In this document: piece by piece, positions 57,751 through 64,000 of the stretch
How positions within the stretch are numbered: the first letter of the stretch is position 1
How the letters are laid out: every line of letters begins with the position of its first letter
Origin: Bradyrhizobium sp. CB82
Lineage (GTDB): Bacteria > Pseudomonadota > Alphaproteobacteria > Rhizobiales > Xanthobacteraceae
Reading direction: 5' to 3'
Assembly: GCF_029714405.1 (NCBI RefSeq)
Contig: NZ_CP121650.1
Coordinates: 6,577,001-6,641,000, forward strand
DNA: 64,000 nt
Made by a program: the position numbers and the translations under genes
Notes under the pieces: generated by a model
The model's input: only the letters and a program-made list of their open reading frames with translations
Told to the model about the DNA's origin: nothing
The model's database searches: none

Positions 57751-58407
57751 ATGCCCACCAATCCATTCACCGACGTCTGGCATTTCCTGACCGCGACGAC
57801 GAACGACTATCTCCATCAGGGAAACTGGCGCTATCTGATCCTGGCGCTGTTCTGGGCGTTGCTGATCGCCAGCATTCTTGTGGCTGTCCGGAATTGGCGG
57901 GAAGATCCGACACAACGGACTGGCCGCCACCTCGGCATCTTGCTGGTTCGAGTCCTGATCGGCTGCATGTGGTTCCAGGGCATGCTGTGGAAGCTACCGC
58001 TACCAGTGTCGGACGGCCTGCAATACTGGACCGAACAGGAATCGACCAGCGCGGCCTTCGAGTTTCATCGCACCTTCCTGAAGGACACCGTGCTGCCTCA
58101 CATGATGTTCTTTGGGCCAATGGTCTTTCTGGCCGAACTGGTGTTCGCCGGGTCGATGATCCTCGGGCTCGCGGTGCGACTGGTGGGCGTGCTGGCCGCC
58201 ATCTACACGCTGCAACTCTGGCTCGGCCTCTACGGCAACTCATCCGAGTGGCCGTGGACGTATATGTTCCTGGTCCTGCTGATGTTCCTGTTTGCGGTCG
58301 AGGGCGCTGGCCGCAGCCTCGGGTTCGATGGCTGGTTGCGCCGCGAAGTACCCCCCGTGCGCGACGGAAAGGGGCTTATAGGCTGGCTCTTCAACATCGC
58401 GGGTTAG
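57751..58407 (+). CDS. DoxX-like membrane protein
   Basis: 218 residues with about five membrane segments (YLILALFWALLIASILVAV, LGILLVRVLIGCMWFQGMLWKL, MMFFGPMVFLAELVFAGSMILGLAV, VGVLAAIYTLQLWLGLYG, TYMFLVLLMFLFAVEGAGRSLG). The GILLVRVLIGCMWFQGMLWKLP stretch and the overall plan fit DoxX/TQO-small-subunit-like proteins, linked to quinone or thiol metabolism. Ends 24 bases before the methyltransferase gene. Confidence 0.75.
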   Translation: MPTNPFTDVWHFLTATTNDYLHQGNWRYLILALFWALLIASILVAVRNWREDPTQRTGRHLGILLVRVLIGCMWFQGMLWKLPLPVSDGLQYWTEQESTSAAFEFHRTFLKDTVLPHMMFFGPMVFLAELVFAGSMILGLAVRLVGVLAAIYTLQLWLGLYGNSSEWPWTYMFLVLLMFLFAVEGAGRSLGFDGWLRREVPPVRDGKGLIGWLFNIAG

Positions 58408-58431
58408 CATGGTTTTGCGAGAGACGAACAC

Positions 58432-59175
58432 ATGATGGCGCTGGCCCGTGCAGTAGCGCTTCTTATAGGGCTCGACGCAATTTGCGCATACGCCGCTGAC
58501 ATTGGTTATCTCGCGCCGCCGGGAGCCCCAGCAATAGAGTTTCCCTCGCCTCAGCGGCCGGTTGCGCCGATTGTCAGCCCGGGCCGCGCCGACGAGAAGC
58601 ACCGAGATTCCCTGAATGAGTCCGGCGAGATCGCCCGTCTTCTTGAGCTGAAGCCAGGCATGACGGTCGGCGATATCGGCGCCGGCCGTGGCTACCACAC
58701 GGTCCGGCTCTCGTCCTTCCTCGGCCCGACCGGCTCGGTCATCGCCGAGGATGTCACGCGGGATTACCTGGTCGAGCTCGCCAGGCGAATTGAGGTACTC
58801 AGGCTGACAAACGTCAAACTTGCGCTGGGCGAACCGCACGATCCGCGGCTGCCCGCGTCCTCGCTGGATGCTGCGATCCTCGTGCACATGTACCACGAGA
58901 TAACGCAACCCTATGCCTTCCTTTACAATCTCGCGCCCGCCTTGAAGCAGGGCGCGCGGGTCGGAATTGTCGACCTCGAACGTCCGACATCTGAGCACGG
59001 CACGCCAATTGCGCTCTTACGTTGCGAACTCATTGCCGTTGGCTATCGCGAAATAGCCGCATATCAGCTCGCAGGCGACAGCGGATATCTCGCCGTTTTC
59101 TCTCCCCCGGAGGAAGCGGGTCGAAAATCCCCCCGCGATATTGTTGCGTGCCGGGATCGTGCCAGCGGTCGTTGA
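58432..59175 (+). CDS. Class I SAM-dependent methyltransferase with signal peptide
   Basis: 247 residues. The N-terminus MMALARAVALLIGLDAICAYA looks like a signal peptide. Then LKPGMTVGDIGAGRGYHTVRLSSFLGPTGSVIAEDVTRDYLVELARRIE gives the SAM-binding DxGAGxGY motif, and SLDAAILVHMYHEITQPYAFLYNLAPALKQGARVGIVDLERP the motif-IV/post-I region. Exported methyltransferases of this type are known in proteobacteria but uncharacterised. The next cluster converges from the minus strand. Confidence 0.8.
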   Translation: MMALARAVALLIGLDAICAYAADIGYLAPPGAPAIEFPSPQRPVAPIVSPGRADEKHRDSLNESGEIARLLELKPGMTVGDIGAGRGYHTVRLSSFLGPTGSVIAEDVTRDYLVELARRIEVLRLTNVKLALGEPHDPRLPASSLDAAILVHMYHEITQPYAFLYNLAPALKQGARVGIVDLERPTSEHGTPIALLRCELIAVGYREIAAYQLAGDSGYLAVFSPPEEAGRKSPRDIVACRDRASGR

Positions 59176-59214
59176 TACCGTTGCCGGAATGGTGGTAGAC
59201 TATTTTCTGCAAAT

Positions 59215-59997
59215 TTACTGACGTCGCAGCTCAAGCGCGAGGCGAATAAACGTCGCCAATATCGACCAAGCGGCCTTGACGCTCGCGACGAGATCGCCGG
59301 ACACTTTTGATACGCCGCCGATCCGACGCCGCTGCCCGACGGCGATCTCCAATGCCGGCAACCGAGCAGCCGCGACCCGCATCAGCATTTCCAGATTCCA
59401 GCCATATGTCTCCTCCTTCATACCGAGATGCCCAAGTTCGTCCCGGCGGATGGCGCGAAACGGCGACAGATCGGTGAAGCTTGCGCCATAGACGAGGCGC
59501 AGGAGCAGCCCGCCGACATGCGCAGCGAGCAGTTGCTGTGGTGCCAGGCTGCCGGGCTCGCGCGAACCGCGGACGCGGGAGCCGAGAACGAACATGGCCT
59601 GCCCGGCTGCGATCGGCGACACTAGGTCGGGGATGAATTCCGCAGGGTCGCTACCATCGCCATCGAGGAAGACGAGAATGTCGGCATCATCGCGCACTTT
59701 GGCGATGCCCGCCTGGATCGCGCGACCGTAGCCGCGCCGCGGCTCGATAATCACGCGAGCCCCGGCGGCCTCGGCCAACTCGGTCGTACGGTCCCGCGAG
59801 CCCCCGTCGACAACGACGACCTCGCCCACATTCTGCGCTAGCACCGCGGTTACGACCTGCCCTATCGCAGTTTCCTCGTCGAGGCAGGGAATGATCGCGG
59901 AGATAACGGGCGAACGGAGCAATGCAGGCGGCCTCGAGCCGATCTCGTCAATCACCGCGTTCACAAGCTCCAGCGCAGGCCGCAATTGGCGCAGCAT
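59215..59997 (-). CDS. GT2-family glycosyltransferase
   Basis: About 260 residues from ATG 59997, overlapping the radical SAM gene by 37 bases. GT-A motifs: SAIIPCLDEETAIGQVV, VVVVDGGSRDRTTELAEAAGARVI, and the metal-binding LVFLDGDGSDPAEFI. The PRRGYGRAIQAGI stretch resembles polyprenyl-phosphate mannosyl/glucosyltransferases; C-terminal RRIGGVSKVSGDLVASVKAAW is typical. There is no C-terminal membrane pair, so probably cytosolic or peripheral. Last gene of the five-gene operon. Confidence 0.85.
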   Translation of the reverse strand: MLRQLRPALELVNAVIDEIGSRPPALLRSPVISAIIPCLDEETAIGQVVTAVLAQNVGEVVVVDGGSRDRTTELAEAAGARVIIEPRRGYGRAIQAGIAKVRDDADILVFLDGDGSDPAEFIPDLVSPIAAGQAMFVLGSRVRGSREPGSLAPQQLLAAHVGGLLLRLVYGASFTDLSPFRAIRRDELGHLGMKEETYGWNLEMLMRVAAARLPALEIAVGQRRRIGGVSKVSGDLVASVKAAWSILATFIRLALELRRQ

Positions 59998-61046
59998 TTG
60001 AGCGGCTTTTCCGAAAGGAGCGCCGCACGAAAGTCCCGATACGAGGGCCCGTTCCAGATGTCTTCCAGGGACTGCCGCCCTGCATGACCAAGCGTATAGT
60101 TGTCGTAACCATGCTGCGAAAACGGCGCGATACAGCACGGCAGGGCGCGGCCATTGGCCGTGAAATACATCAACGACCACGGCCGTCGGCAGAGCGACCA
60201 CGGCGAACCGTCGCCGCTGCCCTTCAAACTTAACCCCGGCTCGGTCGCCGCGCCCGACGCGCTGAAGGTCACCCCAAGAGAACGCGCCAGATCCTCGGCC
60301 TGCTTCAAATAGGCCGCTTCTTCCTGCGTCAGACGTTCGAACAGGGTCTGATCCGGCTGTGCCTTGCCAATCGCTGAATCAGCGAAAAACACGAGCCGTT
60401 GCAGATATACCTCCTTGACACCAATCTCCGCCGCAACTTTCACAAATGCCGGAAGTTCCTCGACAGTCTCTCTCAGGCCCGTGAGCCAAACCGAAACCTG
60501 GGGCCTTGAGTGTCCCTCCCGCTCCTGCAGCTCGCGAAACGCGCGCACGTTGCGGATGATGCGACCGAAATAGTCCCTGCCCCGGATCGCCTTGAAGCTC
60601 TCGCGGTTTGACGCGTCGAGCGACACACGTAGTTCATCAAGACCGGCCTCGATCAGCGCGCGGCCACTGCGCTCACTGAGCACCGTTCCATTGGTGTTGA
60701 ACAGGACGTAGACGCCGCGGTCCTTCAAGTATCTGACCATCTGAGGCAGGTTCGCGACCAGCATGGGCTCGCCGACGCCGTGCAGAACCGCCCGCGCAAG
60801 ATCAGGAACCTGGTCGACAATCGACGTGAACAGGTCCCAGCTCATGTCCGCGGGCGGCTCGAGTTCCTCGTAAGTACGGGGACAGGTGGTGCACAGCAGA
60901 TTGCAGCGATTGGTCACTTCCAGATAAAGACAGACCGGCGGACGCGGGGCGATCTCGGTGCGCTCTCCCCTGACCGACTCGTGGTAGCGGCGCGGATCGA
61001 AGGGCGCTCGAGCGCCTTGCGAGCCTGCGGAAGGACTCATCGCCAT
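59961..61046 (-). CDS. Radical SAM protein with SPASM-like C-terminus
   Basis: 361 residues from ATG 61046 (GAGGGC site). The radical SAM cluster motif is CNLLCTTC in VCLYLEVTNRCNLLCTTCPRTYEELEPPADMSWDLF, followed by HGVGEPMLVANLPQMVRYLKDRGVYVLFNTNGTVLS. The C-terminus has cysteines suited to auxiliary clusters (SLCRRPWSLMYFTANGRALPCCIAPF ... CCANCGLRWSL). Such enzymes act on peptides, sugars or lipids by a 5'-deoxyadenosyl radical; the substrate here is unknown. It overlaps both neighbours. Confidence 0.88.
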   Translation of the reverse strand: MAMSPSAGSQGARAPFDPRRYHESVRGERTEIAPRPPVCLYLEVTNRCNLLCTTCPRTYEELEPPADMSWDLFTSIVDQVPDLARAVLHGVGEPMLVANLPQMVRYLKDRGVYVLFNTNGTVLSERSGRALIEAGLDELRVSLDASNRESFKAIRGRDYFGRIIRNVRAFRELQEREGHSRPQVSVWLTGLRETVEELPAFVKVAAEIGVKEVYLQRLVFFADSAIGKAQPDQTLFERLTQEEAAYLKQAEDLARSLGVTFSASGAATEPGLSLKGSGDGSPWSLCRRPWSLMYFTANGRALPCCIAPFSQHGYDNYTLGHAGRQSLEDIWNGPSYRDFRAALLSEKPLKCCANCGLRWSL

Positions 61047-62401
61047 GCCCTCGTTTCTGCAGTCCGCTGCATGCGCGTCCTCCAGGCCACCAAGGCCCAA
61101 GTCAGCAAGAGACCTCCGAACAGAATTGATTTTGTCACCATCCGTGGAATGTAGAAATCCCAGTCGAGCTGTTCGGATAGCAAGACCGCGCCGATCGAAA
61201 CGACCCAGTTTGGCGCCGAGCCACACAGGGCTGTGAACGGCGTGATGACCAGAAAATACCAGGGATAATTCGGCGACAATAACAGGAGCGCGAGCAGTAA
61301 CAGCATGTTGATGTCGGCAAGCGTGGACGCGATGCTGTCTTGCGGGCTGCGGGCTACGGAGAACCCCTTGAACAGGAGGACCAACACCGCCAGTACGACA
61401 TAGGCGACAACATCACCATGGTGCTCGCCAAACACGAGCCGCCAAAGCGACAACAGCCAGAGATCGTTACCGGCACTGACCCCCTCTTCGTTCAGATAGC
61501 CCTTGGTCAGGAAGCCGAGAACTCCCCAGCCGACCGACAAATAAGGAAGATAACAAAGCGCGATGGTGGCAACAACGGCGAGCGGCATCTTGACGTCCCA
61601 TGGGCGCCAGATCCCGGCAAGCACCGGCACGGCCAACGGCTTGACTAGCACCGAAAGAGCGATCGCCGCCGCTCCACGTAGCGCCTGGCCGGTCAGGGCA
61701 ATCCACAGGCCCAGCAGCATCAGCGCAACCATCAGCGCGTCGACATGGCCGCTGTTGGCAATCTCCCACAAGGGAAGCGGATGCCAGAGATAGGCAATCA
61801 CGCGCGTGACCGGGCGGTTCATCCGCCGCAGCAAGAGAATGATCAGTGTCACGGTTAGGGCCTCGCACCCCAGTAGCGCCAGACGCATCACAGTCACGTT
61901 CTCACCGATCCGCGTGACAACGAAAAAGAAAAACTGCGCTACAGGAGGATAGATCGTGACCGCAGTATCGGCCCGGTTGATGTGGGGAAAGATCGCGCCG
62001 TCGCGCAGGAACGCCAGCGCCTTATCGGCCGGGAAATAGCGATAGGGATTGATGTCGGCGGCCTGAACCTTGCCATCCCAGATATAGCGATAGATATCGC
62101 TGGACAGCAGCGGATCGAACAGCAGCACGTAGGCTCTCAGCGCAATCCCAAGTCCGAAGATGAGCCATAGCGCGCGATGGGTTGGTGCGCTCTCGGCCAG
62201 GCGTGTCGCTACAATCGTCAGCAGACCACCGGCGATGGCCAGCGCGATGAAGGCGTTGTCGCCGTAAGCCTCGAAGGCAAAGGGAGTGACGAGGGTCAGG
62301 CCGACCAGGACAAGACCCGCGCCGACCAACAGATGAAGCGAAGACACATAGTTGGCGAAACGCGCCCGTTGATCAGATCGGCTTGCGAAAGTCTCGGGCA
62401 T
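61037..62401 (-). CDS. Polytopic membrane glycosyltransferase (GT87/GT-C-like)
   Basis: 454 residues from ATG 62401 with about ten membrane segments. The first loop DPLLSSDIYRYIWDGKVQAADINPYRYFPADKAL holds the SSDIYRYxWDGxVxxxGxNPY signature of GT-C/mannosyltransferase-like enzymes that use lipid-linked sugars, and the end is LLLSPNYPWYFLVITPF. It would act on the periplasmic face of the inner membrane. Five bases after the DUF2064 gene. Confidence 0.85.
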   Translation of the reverse strand: MPETFASRSDQRARFANYVSSLHLLVGAGLVLVGLTLVTPFAFEAYGDNAFIALAIAGGLLTIVATRLAESAPTHRALWLIFGLGIALRAYVLLFDPLLSSDIYRYIWDGKVQAADINPYRYFPADKALAFLRDGAIFPHINRADTAVTIYPPVAQFFFFVVTRIGENVTVMRLALLGCEALTVTLIILLLRRMNRPVTRVIAYLWHPLPLWEIANSGHVDALMVALMLLGLWIALTGQALRGAAAIALSVLVKPLAVPVLAGIWRPWDVKMPLAVVATIALCYLPYLSVGWGVLGFLTKGYLNEEGVSAGNDLWLLSLWRLVFGEHHGDVVAYVVLAVLVLLFKGFSVARSPQDSIASTLADINMLLLLALLLLSPNYPWYFLVITPFTALCGSAPNWVVSIGAVLLSEQLDWDFYIPRMVTKSILFGGLLLTWALVAWRTRMQRTAETRAWR

Positions 62402-62406
62402 TGGCT

Positions 62407-63111
62407 TCACGAGCCTATCTGCGGCGCGGCGTTGAGAAAGGCCCGGCTCGCTGGAGCAAATCCACCTGCACGGAAGCGGGTAGAATGCCCGCTCAGCTCC
62501 TCCTGCAGCCAACGCAAGGTTTCAACGTCGTCGACATCGTACCATTCCGGTAGCTGCGTCGCGGCAAGCCCGATTTCCGCAGCACGCTCGCATGTACTGC
62601 GAGCTACGGTTTCAGTGCCCCAAGCGATCTGCGTGAACAGGTGCTTGTGCGGGTGCTTCAGGCCGATGAGATAGTAGCCACCGTCGCTAGCAGGCCCAAG
62701 CACCATCCGGTCGCCGGGCTCGCGCAGGGTTTCAACGGCCTGCACCAGCAAACGGGTTGGCAAGGTCGGGCTATCGCCATTGACGAGCAGGACACTGTCA
62801 TGTCCAGCATCCAGGAGAGCGCGCGTCGCTCCGAACAGGACGTGCCCCAAATCATCCCCAGCCTGCAGCAGCAGCCCGAACCCCGCCGGAAGCAGCTGCC
62901 GCATGATGTGTTCGGCTCCCGCTGGAGCGTATACACCGTAGCCCCGCCTGCCGAGCGCCTCCGGGACCGCCTCGATTGCTGCGGCGACGTCGCGAAGAAA
63001 GCAGGCCGACAGCTCTGATGCGGCCACCTCACCTATGGCTGTCGCAAGTCGCGTCTTTGAGCGGCCTGGCTGCGGCGCCTTGCATATGATTCCGATCGCT
63101 GCGACGCTCAC
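62407..63111 (-). CDS. DUF2064 / TIGR04282-type nucleotidyl/glycosyltransferase
   Basis: 234 residues. GT-A-like fold start VAAIGIICKAPQPGRSKTRLATAIGEVAASELSACFLRDVAAAI, then DDLGHVLFGATRALLDAGHDSVLLVNGDSPTLPTRLLVQAVETL and VLGPASDGGYYLIGLK. The family (TIGR04282, often labelled arsenosugar-biosynthesis or rSAM-associated glycosyltransferase) resembles sugar nucleotidyltransferases. Its recurrent pairing with radical SAM genes fits this operon. ATGA-type overlap with the phosphorylase. Confidence 0.85.
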   Translation of the reverse strand: MSVAAIGIICKAPQPGRSKTRLATAIGEVAASELSACFLRDVAAAIEAVPEALGRRGYGVYAPAGAEHIMRQLLPAGFGLLLQAGDDLGHVLFGATRALLDAGHDSVLLVNGDSPTLPTRLLVQAVETLREPGDRMVLGPASDGGYYLIGLKHPHKHLFTQIAWGTETVARSTCERAAEIGLAATQLPEWYDVDDVETLRWLQEELSGHSTRFRAGGFAPASRAFLNAAPQIGS

Positions 63112-63920
63112 GGCAGGCGCCGGGACCGCAGGCGATCGGCGGCGATCGCGATCAATTGGAGCGCGTCATGACTGCCGTCCGCTTCGCCCTTTTCAAAATC
63201 CCCGTCGACGCGTCCCATTTGATTTGTCACATGGGCAAAACACAGGACGGGCTTTCGCCGAACTTGCGCGAACGCATAAAGCGCAGCGGCTTCCATTTCG
63301 ACCGCCATCAGGCTCCTCTCGACCATGGCGTCGATCGCTCGCTGGGTTTCTCGAAACGGCGCGTCGGTCGTCCAGGTCGCGCCCGTGAGCACCGGCACGG
63401 AAAATTCGGCGAATGCGCCATCGAGCGCCGAGATCAATCCGGCATCAGCCTGCGAATAATCGGATGGTGCCATATAATGATAGCTGGTTCCTTCGTCACG
63501 CAGCGCACGTTCGATGAGAATGAAATAAGGCGGAGGGCATATCGGCACGATCTGTCCTGATGACGTGACGCTGATCAACAGTTTACAGCCCGATGCAAAC
63601 ATTTCCTCGGCGATCAGCACCGCGTACGAGGCGCCGACGGCGCAGCCGACTATTCCGAATTCAATCCCGCCGCGACTGAAAGCGTAAAGCTGCGTATGAT
63701 AGCAGGCCCACCCTGATTCAAGCCGGGCGTCGCCACGGGCAAGCAGGCTGCGCACAATGTCGCCGTCGGGGTCGAGGAGGCAGATGTCCGGAATGCTGGA
63801 ACTCGCAATCTGCTTTTGCCGGCGCGCTTGGCGCAGCAGATTTTCCGGCGTAAATGCGGACGGCTCCGTGTAATGCTTTTGCGCAAGGATAGGCGGGATC
63901 CCGCCGTCATTGATCGCCAT
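63108..63920 (-). CDS. Nucleoside phosphorylase-like protein
   Basis: 270 residues from ATG 63920: MAINDGGIPPILAQKHYTEPSAFTPENLLRQARRQKQIASSSIPDICLLDPDGDIVRSLL. The PNP/UDP phosphorylase fold is shown by FGIVGCAVGASYAVLIAEEMFASGCKLLISVTSSGQI and the nucleoside-binding end VERSLMAVEMEAAALYAFAQVRRKPVLCFAHVTNQM. It would split a nucleoside or deoxyadenosyl-type intermediate with phosphate. First gene of the operon; its promoter lies in the last 80 bases of the window. Confidence 0.82.
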   Translation of the reverse strand: MAINDGGIPPILAQKHYTEPSAFTPENLLRQARRQKQIASSSIPDICLLDPDGDIVRSLLARGDARLESGWACYHTQLYAFSRGGIEFGIVGCAVGASYAVLIAEEMFASGCKLLISVTSSGQIVPICPPPYFILIERALRDEGTSYHYMAPSDYSQADAGLISALDGAFAEFSVPVLTGATWTTDAPFRETQRAIDAMVERSLMAVEMEAAALYAFAQVRRKPVLCFAHVTNQMGRVDGDFEKGEADGSHDALQLIAIAADRLRSRRLP

Positions 63921-64000
63921 CGCCAAACAAGCCTCGTTACGCCGTGGCCGGTCATTGGTAGCGTGCTCGTCGCCAGCGGGCAAGTTCGCAGCCTGAGCTG

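Overview
The window looks like a high-G+C alphaproteobacterial chromosome, most likely Bradyrhizobium or a close relative. The main reason is the Calvin-cycle operon cbbF-P-T-A-L-S (minus strand, 1-6997) with a divergent LysR-type cbbR, in the gene order and RuBisCO form (red-type, IC) known from Bradyrhizobium. Many of the small hypothetical proteins are also of types I associate with that genus. This attribution is inference; I had no database.

Layout. 1-8.1 kb: cbb operon and cbbR; the aldolase gene cbbA carries an apparent frameshift. 8.1-17 kb: small membrane and secreted proteins, a catalase-like protein, two AraC-family regulators, an NDH-2-like flavoprotein and a metallo-beta-lactamase-fold hydrolase. 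17-23.5 kb: a truncated 5'-nucleotidase gene, then a minus-strand cluster DUF2933 protein - prenylcysteine-type methyltransferase - membrane protein - ABC ATPase - FtsX-like permease (frameshifted) - HlyD-like adaptor. 24-26.2 kb: a GFA-family protein and a berberine-bridge-type FAD oxidase.

26.4-57 kb is an accessory, mosaic region. It starts with a decayed IS630-type transposase, a tRNA-Pro 3'-end fragment and an integrase stub. Next comes a defence island: a two-gene type II Thoeris system (TM-macro ThsA plus TIR ThsB) with a small third gene, an Mrr-type restriction enzyme, and a type I restriction-modification operon hsdM (frameshifted)-hsdS-hsdR with a MarR-like gene. Small hypothetical genes, a Crp/Fnr regulator, Ku with a ligase stub, a serine-recombinase stub, a two-domain class III cyclase and a cache-PAS-GGDEF-EAL protein follow. 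From 48.6 to 56.5 kb there is a graveyard of broken genes: pentameric-channel-like protein, monooxygenase, an IS91-type element fused to foreign fragments, an IS5-type stub and a MaoC dehydratase. Intact pxpA (YcsF), DUF3237 and tenA genes are interspersed. At least four tRNA 3'-half fragments (Ser, Lys, fMet-like, Met-like) lie in 54.5-56.5 kb and look like old attachment-site footprints.

56.8-64 kb returns to dense coding: a secreted protein, a DoxX-like protein, an exported-looking methyltransferase, and a compact minus-strand operon of nucleoside phosphorylase, DUF2064-type transferase, membrane glycosyltransferase, radical SAM/SPASM protein and GT2 glycosyltransferase. This operon looks like an uncharacterised glycosylated-metabolite pathway.

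Several otherwise intact genes are broken by one- or few-base deletions. Either this assembly has small-indel errors or the accessory region is decaying; raw reads would decide.
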